38,213 nucleotides of DNA, taken from contig CANQGD010000016.1 in assembly GCA_947601445.1 (NCBI GenBank), positions 1 to 38,213 on the forward strand. The letters are read 5' to 3'. Shown piece by piece: positions 10,321 to 19,384 of this stretch; positions within the stretch are counted from its first letter, which is position 1, and every line of letters starts with the position of its first letter. The notes below the pieces were generated by a model. The model was not told where the DNA came from and made no database searches. It worked only from the letters and a program-made list of their open reading frames with translations. The translations under genes were made by a program, and so were the position numbers. Source of the DNA: an uncultured Clostridia bacterium (GTDB lineage: Bacteria; Bacillota; Clostridia; Christensenellales; CAG-314).

Positions 10321-10542
10321 TTAAATTATTCCAACAAGTTCGTCTATCGACACGTCAAAATACGTTGCCAACGCAATAAGACAGGACATGCTCGGTTCGC
10401 GCAGTCCGTTCTCCCACAAACTTATGCAGCCTTTGCTTACGCCGATCTCTTCGGCAAGTTTTACCTGTCCCAAACCGCGAGATGTACGTAAATATATAAG
10501 GTTCTGCCTGAATTTTTCTCCGTAATTTACATTTGCCATCAA
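10321..10542 (-). CDS. XRE-family helix-turn-helix transcriptional regulator
   Basis: 73 aa; FRQNLIYLRTSRGLGQVKLAEEIGVSKGCISLWENGLREPSMSCLIALATYFDVSIDELVG is a canonical HTH_3 domain. Confidence 0.92.
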   Translation of the reverse strand: MMANVNYGEKFRQNLIYLRTSRGLGQVKLAEEIGVSKGCISLWENGLREPSMSCLIALATYFDVSIDELVGII

Positions 10543-10546
10543 AATT

Positions 10547-10603
10547 ATTTTCTCACATTTGTAAGAAAATATATTGACATCTTACAACTGTAAGAACTAT
10601 AAT
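10547..10603 (+). promoter_or_regulatory. DUF975-gene promoter with two inverted-repeat operators
   Basis: Operator 1 ATTTTCTCACA-TT-TGTAAGAAAAT (10547-10570); promoter TTGACA (10574) - 18 nt - TATAAT (10598); operator 2 TCTTACA-AC-TGTAAGA (10580-10595) in the spacer. Confidence 0.75.
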
Positions 10604-10634
10604 AAATACAACAAAAAACGGAGGATGAAAAATT

Positions 10635-11255
10635 ATGTCAATTGATGAAACTCAAAATAAAAACGCAAAATATTTCAGGCAAATCGCCTGGCAAAAGAAA
10701 AACGGCAAGTGGGGCACGCTGGCTTTAATAACGCTTATAGCGGCGTTGATAAATGCGGCATGCGGCGCGCTTAACGCCATATACATCGGCGGTATTGCGA
10801 TGATTTTGTTAATGGGTCCGTTAGCCCTGGGTTGGGCGTACGTAACGCTTGCTGTTTTGCGCGATAACGAATTGGACGTGCATACGTTGTTTGAAGGTTT
10901 TAAGCAATACGGCTCCGCATTGTCGCTGTGGCTTGTAAACAATATTTTTATATTTTTGTGGTCGTTGCTGCTTATTGTGCCGGGAATTATCAAAGCATAC
11001 TCTTACTCAATGTCCTTTTACATTCTTGCCGACAATCCTCAAATTACGCAAAGCGAAGCACGCAAAAGGTCCGTTGAACTGATGAAAGGCAACAAGTGGC
11101 GCTTGTTCTGTTTGCAATTCAGTTTTATAGGCTGGTGGATATTGTGCATTTTAACGCTTGGTATACTGTCGCTGTGGATACAACCGTATCAACAAACGGC
11201 AGTTGCGGCATTTTATCAGAGCCTGTTGCACGAAGATAATCAACAATTGAACTAA
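10635..11255 (+). CDS. DUF975 family integral membrane protein
   Basis: 206 aa; multiple TM segments, ...SLLLIVPGIIKAYSYSMSFYILADNP...EARKRSVELMKGNKWRLFCLQFSFIGW typical of DUF975. Confidence 0.85.
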   Translation: MSIDETQNKNAKYFRQIAWQKKNGKWGTLALITLIAALINAACGALNAIYIGGIAMILLMGPLALGWAYVTLAVLRDNELDVHTLFEGFKQYGSALSLWLVNNIFIFLWSLLLIVPGIIKAYSYSMSFYILADNPQITQSEARKRSVELMKGNKWRLFCLQFSFIGWWILCILTLGILSLWIQPYQQTAVAAFYQSLLHEDNQQLN

Positions 11256-11347
11256 GGTTCCGTTGCACGGTAACAGTCGTAAATTACCGCACATTTAATG
11301 CAATCGGCTGATATTTGCCGTATTGATCGTACTGTTTTGACTTACTT

Positions 11348-11385
11348 AAATCGCCGCAACCTTGTATTGCGGCGATTTGCTTTTT
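11348..11385 (+). terminator. Intrinsic terminator after the DUF975 gene
   Basis: AAATCGCCGCAA - ccttgta - TTGCGGCGATTT (perfect 12-bp stem) then GCTTTTT. Confidence 0.8.
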
Positions 11386-11572
11386 ACAAATCGTTATTTT
11401 CAATCGTCAATTAAAGATACTTTTGCTTAATAATTGTAAGCATTGTTTCGTTTCGGCAGGCGGTAAAGCATTAAAGAGTCGGAGTCATAACCGTTAAAAG
11501 TAATTCCGAGCCAACCGCTACTGAATTTTGTTTATTAATTGGCATTTAATTGTCAAAAATAATACAATATAT

Positions 11573-11601
11573 TTGTATTTTTGCGCTTATTGTGCTACAA
11601 T
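11573..11601 (+). promoter_or_regulatory. Sigma-A-like promoter for the ECF S-component-like gene / coaX unit
   Basis: TTGTAT - 17 nt - TACAAT. Confidence 0.55.
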
Positions 11602-11609
11602 ACACTCGG

Positions 11610-11684
11610 ATCGCATCCTTGTGAGCGATACTATGTTTTTATATCTTTTACCGCAAAAAGATAGTCGTACCCTATTTGGGACGA
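11610..11684 (+). promoter_or_regulatory. Leader with three consecutive hairpins upstream of the S-component-like gene
   Basis: ATCGC/GCGAT (11610-11629), TATCTTTT/AAAAGATA (11642-11663), TCGT-a-CCC/GGGACGA with bulged A (11665-11684), the last abutting the Shine-Dalgarno. Confidence 0.45.
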
Positions 11685-11697
11685 TATAGGAGTTTTT

Positions 11698-12465
11698 ATG
11701 GTAAACAATAGCAAAGCTTTCAATTTGGCAAAGTACGCAATTATGTTTGCAACAATATTCGTTGCAATGATGATAGACAGGGGTATCAGCGCGGCTTTGC
11801 CTATTTCTATGGCAATTTGCGTTTTGCTGGTAACTTTCAGTTTTTGTTTTATTCAAAACAGCTGGGCGGACGGCATAGCGGCATTTGCATGTTTCGGAAT
11901 AGCGTCCTTTATCAAGGCGTTTATCTTCCCCGACGGAATTGCATGGTATTTCAAGCCGTTGGTATACGTTATTCCGCGAATTTTGGCGGGCTGTACCTGT
12001 TTTGGCGCCTATCGATTGTTTCTTTTGTCTGTTAAGAAAGTCAAACAACGCAGGATCGCGCAAATCACTGCAATGATTGCGGCAATCGCGGTTGGATTGG
12101 TTTCCAACACCGTCTTTTTTCTCCTTCCGTTCAGTTACCTGTCCAAAGGCGGCAGCGGCTTTGTGGCGGCGGTAAAAGGTTTGGTATTTATCAATATTTT
12201 GCCGGAATATCTTTGTTCGCTTATTATTGCTCCGCTTGTTGTGTTGGGTGTGCGCCGCGGATTGCATTTGGGTATCGACGGCAATAATTGGCGGTTGGCA
12301 AAAAATGAGCCTTCGTCTACATCCGAGATTTTCGTCGAGGGTGACCCCGCAAAACTTATTCGAGAAGGCAACGTAACCGAATCCGCCGACCATGACGAGG
12401 AAAAGGCGTCCGTTTCCGTCGCGGAAACAACTGAAATGGAACAAAACAAAGAGGATAAAATATGA
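11698..12465 (+). CDS. ECF transporter S-component-like membrane protein, candidate pantothenate transporter
   Basis: 255 aa; hydrophobic segments in an S-component-like arrangement; stop overlaps the coaX start (ATG at 12462). Confidence 0.55.
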   Translation: MVNNSKAFNLAKYAIMFATIFVAMMIDRGISAALPISMAICVLLVTFSFCFIQNSWADGIAAFACFGIASFIKAFIFPDGIAWYFKPLVYVIPRILAGCTCFGAYRLFLLSVKKVKQRRIAQITAMIAAIAVGLVSNTVFFLLPFSYLSKGGSGFVAAVKGLVFINILPEYLCSLIIAPLVVLGVRRGLHLGIDGNNWRLAKNEPSSTSEIFVEGDPAKLIREGNVTESADHDEEKASVSVAETTEMEQNKEDKI

Positions 12466-13235
12466 TTATCGCAATAGACATAGGTAATACTAATATAAAA
12501 ATAGGCGTATTCAATCGGGTTGGCAAATTGCTCAATTCTTTCAAAATGTCCACCGACATCAAACGTACTTCGGACGAATATGTGGCGTTGCTGTTGCAGT
12601 TGCTAAACTACAATAACATTGACCCAAAAATCGTTAAAGGTGCGATACTGTCGTCTGTCATACCGCAATTGGATTATACTTTTACCAATGTTGTGCAATA
12701 TGTTTTCGGAGTCAAACCCATCGTGGTCGGCGTAGGCGTCAAAACGGGGCTTGCGATACGGTACGAATTTCCCAAAGAATTGGGCAGTGATCGAATAATA
12801 ACTTGTGTGGCAGCGGAAAAACAATACGGCGCGCCCTTTATTCTTGTGGATTTCGGTACTGCGACAACATTCAACGTTGTCAACGAGCGCAAAGAATTTG
12901 TGGGCGGCGCAATAACGCTCGGACTCAAAGCCACTATGGAGAGTCTTGCGCATTGCACGGCAAAACTGCCCAGCGTAGAGCTTGAAACTCCTGCCAAAGT
13001 CATTGCTCAATCCACGCGTAAAGCTATACAAAGCGGCGTTATTTACGGTGCGGTAGGGCAAATACAGTACATTACCGAGCGCACAAAAGCGGAAATGGGT
13101 TGGAAGAATGTTCAAATAATCGCCACTGGCGGTATGGCAAATTTGCTTGTCGGCATAGAACCGCTTTTTGATCATATCGACCGCGAATTGTCTTTGAAAG
13201 GTCTTTATGAAATCTACCGTATCAATGCGGAATAA
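12462..13235 (+). CDS. coaX: Type III pantothenate kinase
   Basis: 257 aa; IIAIDIGNTNIKIGVF, ILVDFGTATTFNVV, GGAITLGLKATMESL, IATGGMANLL. Confidence 0.95.
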   Translation: MIIAIDIGNTNIKIGVFNRVGKLLNSFKMSTDIKRTSDEYVALLLQLLNYNNIDPKIVKGAILSSVIPQLDYTFTNVVQYVFGVKPIVVGVGVKTGLAIRYEFPKELGSDRIITCVAAEKQYGAPFILVDFGTATTFNVVNERKEFVGGAITLGLKATMESLAHCTAKLPSVELETPAKVIAQSTRKAIQSGVIYGAVGQIQYITERTKAEMGWKNVQIIATGGMANLLVGIEPLFDHIDRELSLKGLYEIYRINAE

Positions 13236-13274
13236 ATCGTGGTTATACGAGATCGGAAAAAACGAAAAAAACTC

Positions 13275-13303
13275 TTGACAATACTTGTTAAAGAGCCTAC
13301 AAT
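13275..13303 (+). promoter_or_regulatory. Sigma-A-like promoter for uvrB
   Basis: TTGACA - 17 nt - TACAAT. Confidence 0.7.
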
Positions 13304-13336
13304 TTTACCAAAACAAATGTTCTAATATCGACGAGT

Positions 13337-15304
13337 ATGGAATTTAAACTTCACTCAAAATTTCAACCTTGCGGAGATCAGCCGCAAGCAATAGCGGAAT
13401 TGACGCAGGGCATAAAAGACGGGCTTGCTACGCAGGTTTTGCGCGGTGTTACGGGCAGCGGAAAAACGTTTACAATGGCGAACATTATAGCCAACGTCAA
13501 CCGTCCCGCGCTGGTTATATGTCACAACAAAACGCTTGCGGCACAACTTTGCAACGAGTTCAGAGAGTTTTTCCCCGAGAACAGAGTGGAATTTTTTGTT
13601 TCATACTATGATTACTACATGCCGGAAAGTTACATTCCTTCGCGCGATTTGTATATTGAAAAGGAAATCGACATCAACGACGAGATAGACCGTTTGCGGC
13701 ACAGCGCCACATGCAGTTTGTTTGAACGCAGAGATACGATAGTGGTTGCTTCCGTCAGTTGTATTTACGGTTTGGGTGCCCCTGGCGAGTACTACAAAAT
13801 GAGTTTGTCTCTACGTCCCGGCGATAATGTAAGTCGCGAAGACGTCATAAAAAAACTCGTTTCCATACAGTACGTTCGCAACGATATGGATTTTCATCGA
13901 GGCACATTCCGAGTGCGCGGCGATATTTTGGAAATTTATCCCGCAAGTTATTCCGAACATGCAATACGCGTACAGTTTTGGGGTGATGAGGTGGAAAAAG
14001 TACAAGAGATTGACGCATTGACGGGAAACGTTGCGGCAAATCTGCTTCATACCATAATTTTTCCTGCGAGTCAGTATGTGGTGGAAGGCGTCACGATGGA
14101 AAAGGCTCTCAAAGAAATAAATGAGGATATGGAAACGGAGGTACAGGACTTTTTGGACGTCAACAAAGTCGTAGAGGGACAGCGTCTTAAACAGCGCGTC
14201 AGCTACGATATGGAGATGATGCGGGAAATGGGCTATTGCAGCGGTATCGAAAATTATTCTCGCTACTTTGACGGCAGAGACGCGGGGCAGCCTCCCTACA
14301 CGTTGTTGGATTACTTTCCCGACGATTTTATCACATTCATCGACGAAAGCCACATGACTATTCCTCAAATTCGCGGAATGTACAACGGAGATCGCGCTCG
14401 CAAACTCAATTTGGTGGGTTACGGTTTTCGTCTTAAATCCGCTTATGACAACCGTCCTCTTACATTTGAAGAATTTGACTCGCGTCTCGGACAGCTGATA
14501 TGCGTTTCGGCAACTCCCGCCGATTACGAATTGAAACGCGCCGACAACATAGTCGAACAGCTGATCCGTCCCACCGGGTTATTGGATCCGTCCGTTGAAG
14601 TGCGTCCCGTTGAAGGGCAAATAGACGATCTGCTCGGAGAAATCCACAAAGTAGTGGCAAGCGGCGGCAGAATACTTGTCACAACTCTGACCAAACGCAT
14701 GGCGGAAAGTTTGACCGACTTTCTTGCCAAGCAGGACGTTCGCGTAAGGTATATGCACAGCGAAATAGACACATTGGAACGTGTGGAAATCGTTTCCGCC
14801 CTCAAAAAGGGAGAATTTGACGTTCTTGTGGGCATAAACTTGTTGCGCGAAGGTCTGGATATGCCGCAAGTAAAATTAGTGGCGATAATTGACGCGGACA
14901 AAGAAGGCTTTTTACGCAGCGATACGGCGTTGATACAGACGATAGGCAGGGCGGCGCGAAATGCCGAGGGGCGCGTTATTATGTATGCGGACGTGATCAC
15001 GGACAGTATGAAACGCGCGATAGGCGAAACAAATCGTCGGCGCAGCGTTCAAAGCGAATACAATGCGTTGCATAATATTATTCCGCGCACCATCGAACAC
15101 GAAGTGGAAAACACTCTCGAAATCACTCAAAAGGGCGACGATTCGATGAGCGTAAAAGATTTGGAGCGCGAAATAGACAACGTGACCGCGCGCATGAAAA
15201 CCGCCGCCAATCAATTGGATTTCGAAAAAGCCATCATCTTGCGCGAGCAGGTGGTGCAGCTTACCAAAAAATTGGAAAAAGCCAAAAAAAAGAAACGGCA
15301 GTGA
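13337..15304 (+). CDS. uvrB: Excinuclease ABC subunit B
   Basis: 655 aa; GVTGSGKTFTMANII, SYYDYYMPESYIP, FIDESHMTIPQI, C-terminal UVR motif. Confidence 0.98.
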   Translation: MEFKLHSKFQPCGDQPQAIAELTQGIKDGLATQVLRGVTGSGKTFTMANIIANVNRPALVICHNKTLAAQLCNEFREFFPENRVEFFVSYYDYYMPESYIPSRDLYIEKEIDINDEIDRLRHSATCSLFERRDTIVVASVSCIYGLGAPGEYYKMSLSLRPGDNVSREDVIKKLVSIQYVRNDMDFHRGTFRVRGDILEIYPASYSEHAIRVQFWGDEVEKVQEIDALTGNVAANLLHTIIFPASQYVVEGVTMEKALKEINEDMETEVQDFLDVNKVVEGQRLKQRVSYDMEMMREMGYCSGIENYSRYFDGRDAGQPPYTLLDYFPDDFITFIDESHMTIPQIRGMYNGDRARKLNLVGYGFRLKSAYDNRPLTFEEFDSRLGQLICVSATPADYELKRADNIVEQLIRPTGLLDPSVEVRPVEGQIDDLLGEIHKVVASGGRILVTTLTKRMAESLTDFLAKQDVRVRYMHSEIDTLERVEIVSALKKGEFDVLVGINLLREGLDMPQVKLVAIIDADKEGFLRSDTALIQTIGRAARNAEGRVIMYADVITDSMKRAIGETNRRRSVQSEYNALHNIIPRTIEHEVENTLEITQKGDDSMSVKDLEREIDNVTARMKTAANQLDFEKAIILREQVVQLTKKLEKAKKKKRQ

Positions 15305-15462
15305 TCTTTGCGCCGCAAGCGTTTGCCGCCTATTGTCCCTTTTGTTAAGCGCAATATCGCGGTAAAGTTGTCCCGTGACATTGCCGCAGATTTGTCTCTA
15401 AGAACAAATAATGTATGCGTTACGGCAACTGTGTGGTCGCCGATGACGTCAGTCAATATTCT

Positions 15463-16278
15463 ATGGTAAAATTTTACGAGAACGGTGCCGATTTTCTGCA
15501 CGAAAATATCGACATACTGCGAGAGCGTCCTTTGGAAACAACTTTTTTCGAAGTAAACGCTCAAAGTATAAGTCACTGCGACGATACCAACTTTGCCGCT
15601 CGGGCGGAAGCCTACGGCGAACTGTTGTTGTGTGTACACGTCGGCGACTATCCCGCGGTGCTTTTCGGCAGTGCCGTTTGTGCGCAAGAGTTGGCGCTAT
15701 CCGTTGCGCAACGCAAGCTGAATTTCAGTCGAACGCTCGGTGCAGAGGACGTGTCTCTTGCTTTTTGGAAAGAATACGAAAGTATTGTCGGCGGCAGTCA
15801 CAAGATAAATTTTTCCATGGACGTGATGACTTGCAGCTCCGTTGTACCTTGCGACGTAAGCGACGTGGTATGCGCAACGCCGGATGACGCCGAACAAATC
15901 GCGCGTCTTTTGGTAAGTTTTGCGGCTGACGCAACGCATCAAATCACAAATCAGCAAGAGATTTTTCAGCGTGTGCGCTCGAATATTTCCGCCTATCGGT
16001 GTGTAAAGCGAGACGGCAAGGCGGTATCGGTTGCGGCGGTGCATGAAGAAAGCAACGGGTTGACCCGTATCAGCGAAGTGTACACATTGCCCGAATACCG
16101 CAACAAAGGTTTTGCCCGTTAAACGGTTACTTCGTTTACTGCGGATATACTCAAATGCGGACGCACTCCCTACTTGCATGTGGACAAAACCAATCCCGTA
16201 AGCAACCGTCTGTATTTGTCTATCGGCTACGTTTACGGCAAATCCAAATTGGAGATAGAAAGGGTAATCGCGTCTTAA
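15463..16278 (+). pseudogene. GNAT-family N-acetyltransferase interrupted by an in-frame TAA at 16120-16122
   Basis: ORF reads ...GLTRISEVYTLPEYRNKGFAR then TAA then, in the same frame, [51 protein letters not shown], the expected end of a GNAT fold. Confidence 0.75.
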
Positions 16279-16369
16279 ATCGGCGCGTGAAAGAATTTGC
16301 AAACGCCCACCCGCAATACGAAAAAATATTTATTCCGCGCATACTAACGTTATGCGCAATGGCAGTCCC

Positions 16370-19180
16370 ATGAAAGATATAGTAATAAAAAATGCAAAAG
16401 AAAACAATCTCAAAAGCGTAAGTTTGACAATTCCGCGCGACAAACTTGTGGTATTTACCGGTTTGTCGGGAAGCGGCAAGTCCTCGCTTGCGTTCGACAC
16501 TATTTTTGCCGAAGGTCAACGCCGTTATGTGGAAAGTCTCAGCAGTTACGCCCGTCAGTTTCTCGGGCAAATGGACAAGCCCGACGTGGAAAGTATCGAC
16601 GGGTTGTCCCCCGCAATTTCCATAGATCAAAAGACCACGTCATCCAATCCGCGTTCTACCGTAGGTACCGTGACGGAAATATACGACTACCTGCGTTTGC
16701 TGTTTGCGCGAATAGGCGTAGCGTATTGTCCGCACTGCGGATTGCCTATTTCCAAAACGACCGTGGATCAGATATGCGATAGGGTAATGTCGCTCGAAGA
16801 AGGCTCGAAACTGATGATCCTCGCCCCCGTTGTCAGGGGCAGAAAAGGCGAATACGCCAAGTTGTTCGATCAACTCAAACGTCAAGGATATGTGCGAGTC
16901 AACGTAGATGGCGAGATGCGTACTTTGGAAGAGGAAATAAAGTTGGAAAAGAACGTCAAACACAACATCAGCGTTGTGGTTGATAGGCTCACGGTAAAGT
17001 CGGAGATGAACACACGTTTATCCGACAGTATCGAAACGGCATTAAAACTTGCCGACGGATTGGTTACGGTATCGGCAAACGGCAAAGAAACCGTTTATTC
17101 AAATAAATTTGCCTGTCCCAACTGCGGTTTTACGATAGAAGAATTGGAACCGCGTTCCTTTTCTTTCAACAGTCCCTTCGGTGCCTGTCCCGAGTGTCTT
17201 GGCTTGGGTTTCAAGCAGGAATTTGACGAGAATCTGATTATTCCCGACGATTCCAAAACCCTTCACGAAGGAGCGGTAAAACTTCTCGGATTCAATCTCG
17301 GCGCCGCAAGTTGGATGCGTACGCTGTTTGACGCGCTTGCGGAAAAATACGGTTTCAGCTGCGACGTGCCCGTTCGCGACTTGCCGAAATCTGCTTATAA
17401 TGTAATTATGTACGGCAACGGAAACGAACAACTCGTTTGCAGATTGAGAGACGGAAGGACGTTTAACGCTACTTGGGAAGGTATCATACCCATGATGACC
17501 CGACGTCATAACGAATGTAAAAGCGATTGGACCCGGCAGGAATATGAAAAATTTATGGTGGACAAACCTTGTCATCACTGCCACGGCAAGCGTCTCAAAG
17601 AAGAGATACTTGCGGTAAAAGTGGGCGGGCTCAACATTTGGGAGGTCGGCGAACTTTCCATCGGCAAGGCCTTGGAGTTTTTCGGCAATCTCCAATTGGA
17701 CGAAACTCGTGCAAAAATCGCTTATATGGTGCTTCGTGAAGTAAATGCGCGCCTCAAATTTCTTGTGGATGTGGGTTTGGGCTATCTCACGCTCAACCGC
17801 AGCGCGGGTACACTTTCCGGCGGAGAAGCACAACGCATACGCCTTGCCACACAGATAGGAAGCGGACTTACGGGTGTGCTGTACATTCTCGACGAGCCGT
17901 CGATAGGGCTTCACCAAAGGGACAACAGCAAACTTATTGCTACGTTGACGCGTCTGCGCGACATAGGAAATACCCTTATTGTCGTAGAACACGACGAAGA
18001 TACGATACGTGCCGCCGATTTTGTCGTAGACGTTGGTCCGGGGGCGGGCGTTCATGGCGGAGAAATAGTTTTCGCGGGAACGGTTCCCGAGCTTATCAAG
18101 TGTAAGGAATCCATAACGGGCAAGTATCTCAGCGGCGAGCTGTTCATACCTATTCCCGCCGAGAGACGTAGCGGCAACGGACACAAATTGACGGTTAAAG
18201 GCGCATACAAAAACAACCTGAAACATATCGACGTGGATTTTCGCTTGGGTTGTCTCAACCTTGTTACGGGCGTATCGGGCAGCGGCAAGAGCAGTCTTGT
18301 AAACGAAGTTCTTTTGCCCTATCTCGAACAGCGTCTCAATCGCGCTCGCCGCAACGACGTATTTTGCGAAAGTATCGAGGGTTTGGAATACCTCGACAAG
18401 GTTATATCCATTGATCAAAGCGCTATCGGGCGCACTCCGCGCAGCAATCCAGCCACATATACGGGAGTATTCACGATGATTCGTGATTTATTTGCCGCCA
18501 CGCCCGACGCAAAGGAAAGGGGATACGGCAGCGGCCGTTTCAGTTTTAATGTCAAGGGCGGTCGTTGCGATCATTGCGACGGCGACGGCATTTTGAAAAT
18601 ATCTATGAATTTTCTTCCCGACGTATACGTGCCCTGCGAAGTGTGTCACGGCGCACGCTACAATCGGGAAACGCTGGCGGTAAAGTATAAGGGCAAGTCG
18701 ATAGCCGACGTGCTGGATATGACGATAGAAGAAGCGGTAGATTTTTTCGGCAACATCACGTCTATCAAAAACAAAATACAAACGCTTTACGATGTGGGTT
18801 TGGGCTATATGAAACTCGGTCAACCCGCTACGACCCTTTCGGGCGGCGAGGCTCAACGCGTTAAACTTGCCACCGAGCTATCCAAGCGCAGCACGGGAAA
18901 AACGCTGTACATTTTGGATGAACCCACAACGGGACTGCACTCTCACGATGTATACAAACTCATAAATATATTGCAGCGCCTTGTTGCGGGAGGAAATACC
19001 GTTATTGTAATCGAACACAATCTGGATGTTATCAAAGTGGCGGATTATATCGTGGATTTGGGACCGGAAGGCGGAGACGGAGGCGGTACCGTAGTCGCCG
19101 AGGGTACGCCCGAACAAATTGCGGAAAATCCCGCAAGTTATACGGGAGAATTTTTGAAACCTGTATTGCAAAGACATTGA
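16370..19180 (+). CDS. uvrA: Excinuclease ABC subunit A
   Basis: [38 protein letters not shown], two ABC ATPase modules, zinc-binding CxxC motifs; ORF also open from ATG 16352. Confidence 0.98.
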   Translation: MKDIVIKNAKENNLKSVSLTIPRDKLVVFTGLSGSGKSSLAFDTIFAEGQRRYVESLSSYARQFLGQMDKPDVESIDGLSPAISIDQKTTSSNPRSTVGTVTEIYDYLRLLFARIGVAYCPHCGLPISKTTVDQICDRVMSLEEGSKLMILAPVVRGRKGEYAKLFDQLKRQGYVRVNVDGEMRTLEEEIKLEKNVKHNISVVVDRLTVKSEMNTRLSDSIETALKLADGLVTVSANGKETVYSNKFACPNCGFTIEELEPRSFSFNSPFGACPECLGLGFKQEFDENLIIPDDSKTLHEGAVKLLGFNLGAASWMRTLFDALAEKYGFSCDVPVRDLPKSAYNVIMYGNGNEQLVCRLRDGRTFNATWEGIIPMMTRRHNECKSDWTRQEYEKFMVDKPCHHCHGKRLKEEILAVKVGGLNIWEVGELSIGKALEFFGNLQLDETRAKIAYMVLREVNARLKFLVDVGLGYLTLNRSAGTLSGGEAQRIRLATQIGSGLTGVLYILDEPSIGLHQRDNSKLIATLTRLRDIGNTLIVVEHDEDTIRAADFVVDVGPGAGVHGGEIVFAGTVPELIKCKESITGKYLSGELFIPIPAERRSGNGHKLTVKGAYKNNLKHIDVDFRLGCLNLVTGVSGSGKSSLVNEVLLPYLEQRLNRARRNDVFCESIEGLEYLDKVISIDQSAIGRTPRSNPATYTGVFTMIRDLFAATPDAKERGYGSGRFSFNVKGGRCDHCDGDGILKISMNFLPDVYVPCEVCHGARYNRETLAVKYKGKSIADVLDMTIEEAVDFFGNITSIKNKIQTLYDVGLGYMKLGQPATTLSGGEAQRVKLATELSKRSTGKTLYILDEPTTGLHSHDVYKLINILQRLVAGGNTVIVIEHNLDVIKVADYIVDLGPEGGDGGGTVVAEGTPEQIAENPASYTGEFLKPVLQRH

Positions 19181-19208
19181 TTTTTGGGTTTACATTGAAT
19201 TATTTCGC

Positions 19209-19242
19209 AAAAGGATCGAAATTACATCGATCCTTTTTGTTT
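19209..19242 (+). terminator. Intrinsic terminator after uvrA
   Basis: AAAAGGATCGA - aattaca - TCGATCCTTTT followed by TGTTTT. Confidence 0.8.
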
Positions 19243-19310
19243 TACTCGAAAATTTTGGAATTGAAAACACGCTCGGTTGACTTGCCGCGCGGACTTTTGC
19301 TCTTGTTCGC

Positions 19311-19339
19311 TTGTAAAATGCCGTCAAATAGTGTAAAAT
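19311..19339 (+). promoter_or_regulatory. Sigma-A-like promoter for polA
   Basis: TTGTAA - 17 nt - TAAAAT. Confidence 0.45.
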
Positions 19340-19384
19340 AATTATAAATAAAAACAGAGGCAAACGTTGCCGCAAGAGGATAGT

